From contig JAHBTB010000006.1 of NCBI GenBank assembly GCA_019638795.1, forward strand, positions 62,001-126,000: DNA of 64,000 nucleotides. Direction: 5' to 3'. Source of the stretch: Fimbriimonadaceae bacterium. Lineage in GTDB: Bacteria > Armatimonadota > Fimbriimonadia > Fimbriimonadales > Fimbriimonadaceae. The position numbers and the translations under genes were made by a program. The stretch's first letter is position 1. Every line of letters starts with the position of its first letter. The notes beneath the pieces were generated by a model, which ran no database searches, was not told the DNA's origin, and saw only the letters and a list, made by a program, of their open reading frames with translations. Shown here in pieces: positions 42,622 through 50,741 of the stretch.

Positions 42622-43437
42622 ATGGATCCGTTTGCCTTGCTGATCGGTTTCGTGATCGGGGTCGTCGCCATGACGATCGTCTATTCGGTGTTCGTCAAGT
42701 CGAGCTCCCGGAAGGAGACGGCCGATTTGCAGGCTCGGCTCGCCCGGGCTGAAGCCGAAGCCGCAAGGTCGACCCTGGCCGCAGCCGGGCCAGGCATTGA
42801 CGGAGAGACGCGGACCACCCTGATGGCCGAACTCGGCGAGAAAACGTTGGAACTGGCCGACTTGCGCAAGCGCACCGCCGACTATGCCGCCTTGAAGTCT
42901 GAACTGATCGAGCTCAGGCCCAAGGTCGAGGCCCTCGCCTTGGCTGAGGCCGAACTCGACCTCGCGCGGGCCCACGCCCAAAAGTTGCGTGAGGAACTGG
43001 CCCGGGTGAGCGGCGAGGCCGCTTCTCTTGGCGCGGAGAACGCCCGACTGGCCAGTGACCTGGCCAGCCATCGTGAGCGGATCGCCGCTGTCGGTCGGAC
43101 GACGTCGGTCCTGGTCGCCCACCTCCAAGGTGCCCCCGGCACCGAACCGGCCGAAAAGGTCGAGGAACCCCGACCAGTCGACCCGGCCCAGGTCGGGCCT
43201 CTTCCTCTGGCTCCGGTGGCAGCCGTCAGCGTCCCGGCAGGCACGGACCCCCTGGGTCAGATTCCCGGGGTCGGGCCGGTCTTCGAGAGGCGGTTGTGGG
43301 ACGCCGGCATCCTCACCTTCGCCGACCTTGCCGCGACGACGCCGGAGCAGGTCTTGGCCGTCATCAGACCCGAACACTGGCAACAGATCGAGCCTGAGCC
43401 CTGGATCGCCGAGGCGCGCGCCCGGGCCGGATCCTAG
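42622..43437 (+). CDS. Membrane-anchored coiled-coil protein with helix-hairpin-helix end
   Basis: A 271-residue protein: one N-terminal membrane helix (LLIGFVIGVVAMTIVYSVF), a long Ala/Glu/Leu-rich coiled coil (~30-170), a proline-rich linker and a C-terminal helix-hairpin-helix fold (LGQIPGVGPVFERRLWDAGILTFADLA). This last fold is common in proteins that bind DNA or form small scaffolds. No ribosome-binding site is evident. Its stop overlaps the convergent gene's stop by four bases. Function unknown. Confidence 0.78.
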   Translation: MDPFALLIGFVIGVVAMTIVYSVFVKSSSRKETADLQARLARAEAEAARSTLAAAGPGIDGETRTTLMAELGEKTLELADLRKRTADYAALKSELIELRPKVEALALAEAELDLARAHAQKLREELARVSGEAASLGAENARLASDLASHRERIAAVGRTTSVLVAHLQGAPGTEPAEKVEEPRPVDPAQVGPLPLAPVAAVSVPAGTDPLGQIPGVGPVFERRLWDAGILTFADLAATTPEQVLAVIRPEHWQQIEPEPWIAEARARAGS

Positions 43438-45335
43438 CCGCCCTTGCCCTTGTCCTTGGCTTTCGCCGGTGGAGTGTCGGGAAGCCCCGGCCCTGGTGCT
43501 GACGGGGGCTCTTCCTCCTTGACGGGCCTTTCGTTCTTGGGTTTGACGGCGGGCTCGTCCGGCGGCGCGGCCGCAGGGCCGGCGGCATCGTCTGGTGTCC
43601 GGGCGGGCCTGACCTTGTCAGGCTTCGGAGCGGCGTCTTCGTTGCGGGGCCGCTTGGGGACGGCGGGGACCATGACGGCGGGAACCTCGGTGGCGACGAT
43701 CGTCTTGGGTTCTCGCGGCGCCAGGGTGCCCATCAGCATGATCGCGTGGGGGACCGGCCGGCTGGGTTTGGTCTTGGTGCTGTGGCCGCTGGCCAGGATG
43801 TCGTCGCCGATCACAAGGGACGTGGAAAAACCACTGTCGAGGAGGACGGCCGTACGGCAACCAAGTGCGACGGCGGCTTGGGCGGCCATGGAACTGGGCA
43901 CGCTGCCCAGGGACGCCCCACAGACGACGGCGCCGTCGTCACGGAACCCGAGGAAGGCCCGGCGCCGCGGGTCTTCGGCGTCTTGGGCCCCGTGGGCGAG
44001 GATGGCGTTCTTACCCATGGGCCGGCCGTCGACGACAAGCCATGCACCGGCAAGGAAGCAGTCGGTAAAACCGGGCAGGATTTTTTCGACGGCGGACTCC
44101 CGGTTGTGCTCGCCCGGGACATAGGGCACGACGGCGTAGCGGTCGCGGGACCAGACGACCAAGGGACGGTGTCGCAACCTCGCCACGTTGTATTCAGGCT
44201 TGCTGGGGACGAAAACGCCTTGGTTGGACGTCTTGCACGGGCCCATCATCTGGTTGTCGTCGGCGGCGACGGCAGCCAGCGCAAAGAACCCCCCGTTGAC
44301 CCCCGCCACCGCACCGGTCTCCTGCATAAACTCGCGGACGGTCTTGCGGTGGTCGCCGATCACCGACCGAGGTTCGCCTCCGGTCAGGGCGACGAACTCG
44401 TTCCGCCGGATCTGCACCTTCTCCTCCTGGACCGGGGCCGTGGCCAGGTTGCCGCCGGCCGGGGTGAACCGGAGGGCCCGCTGGGCGGCCATCACGTCCC
44501 AGTACTCGAAGAACTTGTTGAAGGGCACGCGGGCGACTTCCAGGATGCTGTTCGAGTCCTCGGCCGACCCGCTCTGCATCAGAAAAGCCATACGGATGCC
44601 CGCTTTCTCCGCCGCGACGAGGGTGTCCTGGTTGTACTTGCCGTTCGCGTAGGCCAGGTAAGGGGTGTTGATCCCAAGGTTGGCCTTGATCGCGTCAGAC
44701 GCCCTTTGGAGGTCGGCGACCTGCTCCTCGGCGGTGAGTTTGGTGTAGTCGTCAGGGTGGCTGGCGGTATGGCTTGCCACGGTGCACCGGTGGTCGCGGA
44801 CCAGGCTGCGCAACTCGTCCCATGTCATCTTGGGGTGGCCTTTCGTGCTCCCCACAAAGTCGGTGTGGACGAAGACCGTGAAGGGCACGTCGTAACGGTC
44901 GAGGACCGGCAAGGCCCAGTCATAGACCCCCTGGTAGTTGTCGTCAAAGGTCATGACGACACTCTTCTCCGGCACGGGCCTGCCCTCAGTCAAGTGGGCG
45001 TAGAGGTCGTCCATGGTCAGGAAGGTGCCGCCTTGGCTGACGACCCACTTCACGATCTTTTCAAGGTTCTCGGCCTCGCAGTCGAACCACTCGCTCTTGC
45101 GGTTGCGCTTGTAGATGACGTCGTGGACCATCACGACCATCACGTCGCCGGTGGCCCCGGAGACGGCCATGGGTCTCATCGGCAACGGCCACGTGTCCCG
45201 CGGCGCGTCTGACGCGACCGGCTTCTGGGGCTCGTCGACGACCGGGAGCGGGTCACGCTTAGGGAAAAGGTTGCACCCGGCCACCAACACCGCCGCGCAA
45301 CCCGCGAGCAGCGCACGCCAAGGCATCGAGACCAT
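43434..45335 (-). CDS. Lipoprotein with polysaccharide deacetylase fused to phosphodiester glycosidase domain
   Basis: A 633-residue lipoprotein (lipobox VAGC, Cys21). A NodB-type deacetylase domain (~65-275) shows the metal/catalytic residues D131-D132 in VMTFDDNYQG and H189/H193 in SHTASH. A second domain (~310-555) matches NAGPA/DUF2233 phosphodiester glycosidases (VAGVNGGFFA; VAVLLDSGFSTS is close to the usual LDGGxS). The tail is low-complexity Pro/Lys/Glu. The pairing suggests work on a surface glycan or peptidoglycan. The ATG at 45335 has TACACT eight bases upstream. Domain calls are good; the combined role is inference. Confidence 0.85.
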   Translation of the reverse strand: MVSMPWRALLAGCAAVLVAGCNLFPKRDPLPVVDEPQKPVASDAPRDTWPLPMRPMAVSGATGDVMVVMVHDVIYKRNRKSEWFDCEAENLEKIVKWVVSQGGTFLTMDDLYAHLTEGRPVPEKSVVMTFDDNYQGVYDWALPVLDRYDVPFTVFVHTDFVGSTKGHPKMTWDELRSLVRDHRCTVASHTASHPDDYTKLTAEEQVADLQRASDAIKANLGINTPYLAYANGKYNQDTLVAAEKAGIRMAFLMQSGSAEDSNSILEVARVPFNKFFEYWDVMAAQRALRFTPAGGNLATAPVQEEKVQIRRNEFVALTGGEPRSVIGDHRKTVREFMQETGAVAGVNGGFFALAAVAADDNQMMGPCKTSNQGVFVPSKPEYNVARLRHRPLVVWSRDRYAVVPYVPGEHNRESAVEKILPGFTDCFLAGAWLVVDGRPMGKNAILAHGAQDAEDPRRRAFLGFRDDGAVVCGASLGSVPSSMAAQAAVALGCRTAVLLDSGFSTSLVIGDDILASGHSTKTKPSRPVPHAIMLMGTLAPREPKTIVATEVPAVMVPAVPKRPRNEDAAPKPDKVRPARTPDDAAGPAAAPPDEPAVKPKNERPVKEEEPPSAPGPGLPDTPPAKAKDKGKGG

Positions 45336-45343
45336 ATCCCCCC

Positions 45344-45349
45344 AGTGTA
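45344..45349 (-). promoter_or_regulatory. -10-like TACACT for the deacetylase fusion gene
   Basis: On the minus strand, TACACT is eight bases before the ATG at 45335. Confidence 0.4.
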
Positions 45350-45379
45350 TCTAGGGGCAGGACACGGCAAGGGACCGCG

Positions 45380-45385
45380 TACAAT
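45380..45385 (+). promoter_or_regulatory. -10-like TACAAT for the gene at 45392
   Basis: TACAAT is six bases before the GTG at 45392. Confidence 0.5.
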
Positions 45386-45391
45386 CGCGGC

Positions 45392-45880
45392 GTGGTCAGC
45401 CTAGCCGTCTTCGTCGCCCTCGCCCAGGCCCAACCCGCCGACCCCTATGAGGCGCTGGCCAAGAAAATGCGGACTCTGGTCGGCACGTGGTCGACGGTGG
45501 AGAAGGGGGCGTTGCGCGAGATCAAGGGCACCTTCGAGGTGCGGCCCGCCCTAGACGACGCCGTCGTCTTGGAGTACCGGTCCACCGACAACAAGAGCCT
45601 TCTCGTTTTTGGGCTGTATGGCGACAAAACGACGAGTGAGAAGGACAAGCAGGGGACGGTGCACCCCCACGTCGTCGTGCATGTCACCAACGGCGGGGCG
45701 GTTTTCACCGACTTCTTCGGCGACGTCCAGGGCGACACCCTCTCGGCCATGACCAAAGACCGGCGCCAGACGATCCGGATGACGTGGTCAGGAGACACGC
45801 TGTCGTTCGTCCGGGCAATGAAGGACAAGGACACGGAAAGCGCCTTCATCACCATTTCCGCCACGCGGGCCAAGAACTGA
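45392..45880 (+). CDS. Small exported protein, lipocalin-like beta barrel possible
   Basis: A 162-residue protein with a short hydrophobic N-terminus (VSLAVFVALAQAQ) that looks like a signal peptide. The body is beta-rich and starts with MRTLVGTWSTVEKG, the kind of GTW motif seen at the start of lipocalin-like and DUF1579-like domains. No enzyme motif was seen. The GTG start has TACAAT six bases upstream and no Shine-Dalgarno sequence. Confidence 0.7.
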   Translation: MVSLAVFVALAQAQPADPYEALAKKMRTLVGTWSTVEKGALREIKGTFEVRPALDDAVVLEYRSTDNKSLLVFGLYGDKTTSEKDKQGTVHPHVVVHVTNGGAVFTDFFGDVQGDTLSAMTKDRRQTIRMTWSGDTLSFVRAMKDKDTESAFITISATRAKN

Positions 45881-45889
45881 ACGAGCGAG

Positions 45890-45895
45890 CATAAT
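45890..45895 (+). promoter_or_regulatory. -10-like CATAAT for the ThuA-like gene
   Basis: CATAAT is six bases before the ATG at 45902. Confidence 0.5.
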
Positions 45896-45901
45896 CTAGG
45901 C

Positions 45902-46594
45902 ATGATCACCGCTCTGGCCCTCGCCACCGTGGCGCCGTTCCACGTCCTGGTCTTCAGCAAGACCGCCGGGTTCCGACACGACTCGATCCCGACCGGGGTG
46001 GCGATGTTCCAAGAACTCGCGGGCGGTGAGGGGTACACCGTCGATGCGACGGAAGACGCCACTAAGTTCACGAAAGAGAACCTGGCCAAGTACGACGTCG
46101 TCGTCTTTCTGAACACGACCCAAGACGTCCTCGCCGGAGATCAAGAGGCCGCCCTTCAAGATTTTGTCGAGAAGAAGGGCAAGGGCTGGCTCGGCGTCCA
46201 CGCGGCCGCCGACACCGAGTACGACTGGCCCTGGTACGGGCAGTTGTGTGGAGCTTGGTTCAAGTCGCACCCGGCGATCCAGAAGGTGACCGTCGACGTG
46301 GTCGACCGGAGGTTCCCGGCGACCAAGCACCTGCCCGAGAAGTGGGTGTGGACGGACGAGCTGTACAACTATCGGGCGCAGCCGGTGAAAGGGTGCCATA
46401 TCCTGGCGAAGCTGGACGAGAGCACGTACAAGGGCGGCGAAATGAACGGCGACCACCCGATCGTCTGGTACCACAGTGTGGGTAAGGGCCGTTCGTTCTA
46501 TTGCGGCCTGGGGCACACGAAAGAAGCCTACGCCGACAAGGACTTCCGCAAACTTGTCGTCGGAGGCCTGAAGTGGGCGGCGCACCGCGCCTAG
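45902..46594 (+). CDS. ThuA-like domain protein
   Basis: A 230-residue protein of the ThuA family, related to class I glutamine amidotransferase folds and found in sugar-utilisation loci such as trehalose use in Sinorhizobium. Marks are VFSKTAGFRHDSIPTG, YDVVVFLNTTQDVL, GKGWLGVHAAADTEYDWPWY and GRSFYCGLGHTKEAY. The N-terminus is mildly hydrophobic and may be a signal. It overlaps the next gene by 22 bases. The molecular reaction of the family is not well settled. Confidence 0.9.
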   Translation: MITALALATVAPFHVLVFSKTAGFRHDSIPTGVAMFQELAGGEGYTVDATEDATKFTKENLAKYDVVVFLNTTQDVLAGDQEAALQDFVEKKGKGWLGVHAAADTEYDWPWYGQLCGAWFKSHPAIQKVTVDVVDRRFPATKHLPEKWVWTDELYNYRAQPVKGCHILAKLDESTYKGGEMNGDHPIVWYHSVGKGRSFYCGLGHTKEAYADKDFRKLVVGGLKWAAHRA

Positions 46595-47214
46595 ACGTCG
46601 GGGCTGCTGTCGCCTCGCTCGCCCGGTGCGAGGTGCTCGGCCCGGCGGTCGCCCGGCTTCCGCGCCCTGACGTCGAGTTCTCCGACAACCGGTTCAGGTC
46701 GCTCGTCCGGGCCATCGTCTACCAGCAGCTGAACGGGGCGGTCGCGACGGTCATCTACAACCGGTTCCTCGGCCTCTTCCCGCCCGGTGGGTTCCCCAGC
46801 CCCGAAGCGGTGGCAGCCGTCAGCACGGACCAGCTGAGGTCAGTCGGCCTGAGCCGCCAAAAGGCGGCCTATATCCAAGACTTGGCAGGCAAGGTGGCCG
46901 ACGGGGCATTGCCCCTCCAAGCGGTCGACGCGATGGACGACGACGAGGTCAGGGCCCAGATCGTGCAGGTCAAGGGCCTGGGCGACTGGTCGGCCGACAT
47001 GTTCCTCATCTTTGCCCTCAACCGGCCTGACGTCTGGCCAAGCGGCGACCTGGGTGTCCGCAAGGGCCTGGCCAAACTCCTGCGGCGCGAGGACATGAAG
47101 CCTGCCGAGACGACGGCCTTCGCCGAGAGGTGGCGGCCCTACCGATCGGCGGCGGCGTGGTACATGTGGCGGGTCTTTGAGGAGCGGGACGGAAGCGCCG
47201 TCGTACTCCCTTAG
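46573..47214 (+). CDS. AlkA-type DNA-3-methyladenine glycosylase
   Basis: A 213-residue HhH-GPD base-excision glycosylase that removes alkylated bases. It contains FRSLVRAIVYQQLNGAVA, the helix-hairpin-helix VKGLGDWSADMFLIFAL and the catalytic aspartate in SGDLGVRKGL. No iron-sulfur cysteines are present, which separates it from endonuclease III. The GTG at 46573 has GGAGG six bases upstream, inside the ThuA-like gene, and is preferred to the longer frame from 46501. It is one of two DNA glycosylases in this stretch. Confidence 0.9.
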   Translation: MGGAPRLDVGAAVASLARCEVLGPAVARLPRPDVEFSDNRFRSLVRAIVYQQLNGAVATVIYNRFLGLFPPGGFPSPEAVAAVSTDQLRSVGLSRQKAAYIQDLAGKVADGALPLQAVDAMDDDEVRAQIVQVKGLGDWSADMFLIFALNRPDVWPSGDLGVRKGLAKLLRREDMKPAETTAFAERWRPYRSAAAWYMWRVFEERDGSAVVLP

Positions 47215-47507
47215 GCGTTGTCGTCAGGCGACCCGACGATGGCGTCCACACCCGGCCCGTCGACCTTTTCCCATCGGCCCTCGCCGGTCTTCTTCCAGGT
47301 GGTGAGACCCTTCTTGGCCGCCTTGGCGGCGGTCAGTCCGCCCCGGGTCTTGATCGTCACCTGGCTGACGACGCGCCGGACGCGGTAGCCGCAGTCCGGG
47401 CAATGGGCGAGGGGCTGGTCACCGATGTCTTGCAGGGCGCCGAAGCGGCCCGGGCACATCGGGCACATCGCCTCGGTCTCCAGCAGTTCGTATTCGTAAA
47501 GGGGCAT
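47211..47507 (-). CDS. FmdB-type zinc-ribbon protein
   Basis: A 98-residue protein starting MPLYEYEL with two CxxC pairs (CPMC and CPDC) that form a zinc ribbon, as in the FmdB family of putative regulators. The C-terminus is basic with alternating Lys and Gly. The ATG at 47507 is chosen; the longer frame to 47717 overlaps the divergent glycosylase gene. Its stop overlaps the AlkA-type gene's stop by four bases. Confidence 0.85.
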   Translation of the reverse strand: MPLYEYELLETEAMCPMCPGRFGALQDIGDQPLAHCPDCGYRVRRVVSQVTIKTRGGLTAAKAAKKGLTTWKKTGEGRWEKVDGPGVDAIVGSPDDNA

Positions 47508-47524
47508 GGGGTACACCGCCCGCC

Positions 47525-48178
47525 GTGCCGACGCGCGACGAAAACATTGTATCGTGCCGGCGGTGTCCACGGCTGAACGCCTGGTGCGAGCAGGTGGCCC
47601 GAGAGAAGCGCAAGGCGTTTGCCGACGAAACGTACTGGGGGAAGCCGGTGCCCGACTTTGGCGACCCCGAGGCGACCGGCTTGGTCGTCGGCTTGGCTCC
47701 CGCCGCCCATGGGGCAAACCGGACAGGCCGGATGTTCACCGGTGACCGGAGCGGGGACTGGCTGTACCGTGCCTTCCATCGGGCAGGTCTGGCCAACCAG
47801 CCGACGGCGGTCTCGGCGGACGACGGACTGCGGCTCATCTGCGCCCTCCTGACCGCGACCTGCCATTGCGCGCCTCCCGACAACAAGCCGACCTCCCAGG
47901 AGGTCGCCAACTGCCGACCGTTCCTCCAGGAAATCGTCTGCAGCCGGCCCTGGCGGGTCTATTTGTGTCTGGGCTCTGTCGCCTGGACGGAACTCCACCG
48001 TGTCCTCGAAGTCCGGCCGCCCAAGTTCACCCATGGAGCCATTTCAGCGAGCCGCGAGGGGACGCCGGTCTTGGCAAGTTTCCATCCCAGCCAGCAGAAC
48101 ACCTTCACCGGGCGCCTGACTGAGGCGATGCTTGACGACGTGGTCGGGCGGTTCGCCGCCCTGGTCAGGGGTCGTTGA
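47525..48178 (+). CDS. Type 5 uracil-DNA glycosylase (UDGb)
   Basis: A 217-residue uracil-DNA glycosylase. Motif 1 [19 protein letters not shown] and motif 2 [10 protein letters not shown] are those of type 5 (UDGb) enzymes, which lack the polar catalytic residue of other types. Iron-sulfur cysteines are present: C-x2-C at the N-terminus (SCRRCPRL) and the pair in CHCAPP and VANC. The GTG start at 47525 keeps the first cysteines in frame. It overlaps the convergent protease gene by 14 bases. Confidence 0.94.
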   Translation: MPTRDENIVSCRRCPRLNAWCEQVAREKRKAFADETYWGKPVPDFGDPEATGLVVGLAPAAHGANRTGRMFTGDRSGDWLYRAFHRAGLANQPTAVSADDGLRLICALLTATCHCAPPDNKPTSQEVANCRPFLQEIVCSRPWRVYLCLGSVAWTELHRVLEVRPPKFTHGAISASREGTPVLASFHPSQQNTFTGRLTEAMLDDVVGRFAALVRGR

Positions 48179-49334
48179 CCATGGCGACGCGTTTGATCAC
48201 CGAGGTGCGCAGGGCGTTGTTGCGTGAGGTCTGAATCTTCACTTCGCTGCCGACCGGCCCCTCCATCATGGCTTCGATGGCCCGGTAACTTTGCGAGGTC
48301 ATGTCCACCCCTCCCACGCTCAGAAGGAAGTCTCCCGCCTTGATGCCCGCCTTGTCGGCCGGGCTGTCGGGAGTGACCCGCGCGATGCGGACACGCTTGA
48401 CGCGGGGGTCGTAGATCGCCGAGACGCCGGTGTGGGCGACCTCGGGCTCGCTGACTTGGCCGGTGAAGTTCTCCAGCCACACCCGTCGGCGTTCGAGGTC
48501 AAAGGTGAGGTTGAAGTTTTTGAGGAACCCGAACCCGACGGTGCCGTCGCCTTCGGCCGAACTGGAGGGGAGGTCGATGATGCTCCAGACGCTCTCGGGC
48601 ACGGGGACCCCGAAGACGGTCAAGTCCTTCATCCGGCAGTACCACGAGTCCACCGCGCCGGTCGCGACAAAGGACTTCTTGAGGAACTTCGCTTCGCGTC
48701 CTTCTTTCCAGATACCGACGCGCTCGAGCACGTCCCGATGGGTCGTGGCGTAAAAGGCGTTGCCCGTGTCGAGGGCGAGGTGCATGCTTTGGCCGTCTTT
48801 GGTCTTCACCGAGAGCTCGATGGACTTGTTGCCGATGGGGAGCATCTTGACCAGGAAGGTCTTCTTGTTGTCCGGTTGCCGCTGGGTGATGTCGGTGGAC
48901 TTGGGGTGCAAGAGCATGACCTTGCGCTGGAAGTTGATCTCCACCACATAGGGGGCGACGACCGAGAGGCCCATGATGCCGTCGACGTGGGTGCCGTAGC
49001 TGAAGGAGTAGTCCGAGCCGCCGGGCTCTTGGATGATCTCCTTGTCGGTCTGGACGATGCTCTTTCCGGCCAACTTGACCGATTTGATCGCGATCGTCTT
49101 CATCTCGGCCGTGCCGACGAAGTCTTGGATGCGGGTCGTGCCCGTCGGCGGGCCGACGTTGACCTCTTCGCTGAGCACGAACGACCCCGAAAACCCGGTG
49201 TCGAACATGCAGGAAATCTTTTTGCCGTTCACCTCGACATCGACGATCATCGCGTTTTCGCCGACACGGAACGGCACTTCGATCGGTTCGGCGCGGGTGA
49301 CCGCGGCGATTCCAAGGAGCAGGGCGGTGGTCAT
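48165..49334 (-). CDS. Exported double-DTG aspartic-protease-like protein with PDZ domain
   Basis: A 389-residue protein with a signal-like start ([14 protein letters not shown]). Two retropepsin-like halves each carry a DTG: D45 in [10 protein letters not shown] and D189 in [16 protein letters not shown] domain follows (~315-380; [18 protein letters not shown]). Two DTG lobes in one chain could form a complete active site. The ATG at 49334 is chosen, with a purine-rich AAGAGAAG before it. Protease activity is inference from the motifs. Confidence 0.83.
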   Translation of the reverse strand: MTTALLLGIAAVTRAEPIEVPFRVGENAMIVDVEVNGKKISCMFDTGFSGSFVLSEEVNVGPPTGTTRIQDFVGTAEMKTIAIKSVKLAGKSIVQTDKEIIQEPGGSDYSFSYGTHVDGIMGLSVVAPYVVEINFQRKVMLLHPKSTDITQRQPDNKKTFLVKMLPIGNKSIELSVKTKDGQSMHLALDTGNAFYATTHRDVLERVGIWKEGREAKFLKKSFVATGAVDSWYCRMKDLTVFGVPVPESVWSIIDLPSSSAEGDGTVGFGFLKNFNLTFDLERRRVWLENFTGQVSEPEVAHTGVSAIYDPRVKRVRIARVTPDSPADKAGIKAGDFLLSVGGVDMTSQSYRAIEAMMEGPVGSEVKIQTSRNNALRTSVIKRVAMVNDP

Positions 49335-49413
49335 TCTTCTCTTCTTTCCAGTTATACGGCACCAGGACGCACGGTTATCGGGTGCCAACCCAACGTCCCA
49401 TCACACTTCTGGT

Positions 49414-49419
49414 TATAAT
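49414..49419 (+). promoter_or_regulatory. -10 element of the ABC transporter operon
   Basis: A perfect TATAAT in the 138-base divergent gap. The leader to the ATG at 49473 would be about 47 bases and includes a good ribosome-binding site (GGAGAAGGA). No clear -35 is visible. Confidence 0.55.
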
Positions 49420-49472
49420 CGGACGTTACGCGACGGGCCCTGCTACGCCAGGCCTGGAGAAGGACACGCGCT

Positions 49473-50735
49473 ATGATTCGGAACAGCTATTTGATCGCAG
49501 GTCTAGCCGCCATCGGAATTGGGGCCGTGGGGTTCATGGCCGGTTGCAACGGTGGCGCCGAGACCCCCTCGGGTTCGGGCAACACCCCCGCTAAGACTGA
49601 AGGCACCTCCGGCAGCACCGCCGCCAAGCGGCCCGAGGCCCCCGACACCGGAGTGAAAGTCGACGGCGACCGCATCAAGCTGGGCTTGGTCGCGGCCAAG
49701 AACGGTGACCAACGGCCGTGGGGCGTGGACAGCGAGATCGGCGTCAAGATCGCAGTGGACGAGATCAACGCCGCGGGCGGCATCGACGGCAAGAAGGTCG
49801 ACCTCTTGGTCGGTGACAGCGGCAGCACACCCGAAGGCGGCAAGTCGGCCACGGAGAAACTCGTGAGCGACGGCGTCGTCGCGATCCTCGGTGAGGTCGC
49901 CAGCGGCACGACCGCCCTCGTCCAGGAGGTCGCGTTTGCCAAGGGGATCCCGGTCGTCACGATCGGTTCCACCCGCGTCAGCCTGGCCGACTCGGGCACC
50001 AACTTCTTCCGCGTCTGCTACAACGACGACTTCCAGGGCGGCGTCATGGCGAAGTTCGCCTATAACGGCCTCAAACTCAAGAAGGTCGGCGTGATGACCG
50101 ACAGCAAGCAGCCGTACTCGCAGGGACTCAGCAAGACCTTTATCGACGCGTTCAAGGCCCTTGGCGGCGAAATCGTCGGCGAAGAGAAGTACGAGACCGG
50201 CCAGGCCAACTTCAGCGGCCAGGTCGCCAAGCTGCAGGCCCTGAACCCCGACGGCCTGTTCTTGAGCGGCTACTTCACCGAGGTGGGCGCTATCGCCAAG
50301 GCCGTCCGCGGGGCGGGGATGAAGGACGTCAAGTTGTTGGGCGGCGACGGCTGGGACAGCGAGTCGCTGATCACCGGCGGAGGCGACGCGATCATCGGCG
50401 GCTACTTCTGCAACCACTTCATCAAGTCGGAGGACCGACCGGAGATCAAGTCGTTCCTCGAGAAGTGGAGGGCGGTCAACGGCGGCAAAGACCCCGGCAC
50501 GACGATGGGGCCGCTCGCCTACGACGCCGCGATGATGACCTTTGAAGCGATGAAGCGCTGCAAGGAACTGACCGCCAAGAACATCATCGCCGAACTGGAG
50601 AACACCGACGGCTTCAAGGGCGTGACGGGCACGATCACCCTGAAGGGCCAGGGTGGCAACCCGAAGAAAGACGCCATCGTCGTCGAAGTGACGAAGACTG
50701 GCTGGAAGTTCGCCCAGCGCATTCCTGCTGAGTAG
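49473..50735 (+). CDS. Branched-chain amino-acid type ABC transporter substrate-binding lipoprotein
   Basis: A 420-residue periplasmic-binding protein of the LivJ/LivK class. It has a lipobox (GFMAGC), a Ser/Thr/Gly/Pro-rich tether to about residue 60, then the ligand-binding fold (KLGLVAAKNGDQRPWG; EINAAGGIDGKKVDLLVGDSG; GEVASGTTALVQEVA). It delivers ligand to the permeases encoded next. The true ligand may be an amino acid, amide or urea; this is not visible. Confidence 0.93.
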   Translation: MIRNSYLIAGLAAIGIGAVGFMAGCNGGAETPSGSGNTPAKTEGTSGSTAAKRPEAPDTGVKVDGDRIKLGLVAAKNGDQRPWGVDSEIGVKIAVDEINAAGGIDGKKVDLLVGDSGSTPEGGKSATEKLVSDGVVAILGEVASGTTALVQEVAFAKGIPVVTIGSTRVSLADSGTNFFRVCYNDDFQGGVMAKFAYNGLKLKKVGVMTDSKQPYSQGLSKTFIDAFKALGGEIVGEEKYETGQANFSGQVAKLQALNPDGLFLSGYFTEVGAIAKAVRGAGMKDVKLLGGDGWDSESLITGGGDAIIGGYFCNHFIKSEDRPEIKSFLEKWRAVNGGKDPGTTMGPLAYDAAMMTFEAMKRCKELTAKNIIAELENTDGFKGVTGTITLKGQGGNPKKDAIVVEVTKTGWKFAQRIPAE

Positions 50736-50741
50736 CACCGC

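Noticed and set aside
43746-45212. A 488-codon plus-strand frame opposite the deacetylase fusion
   Set aside because: The minus-strand frame carries two recognisable enzyme domains and a lipobox; the plus frame does not.
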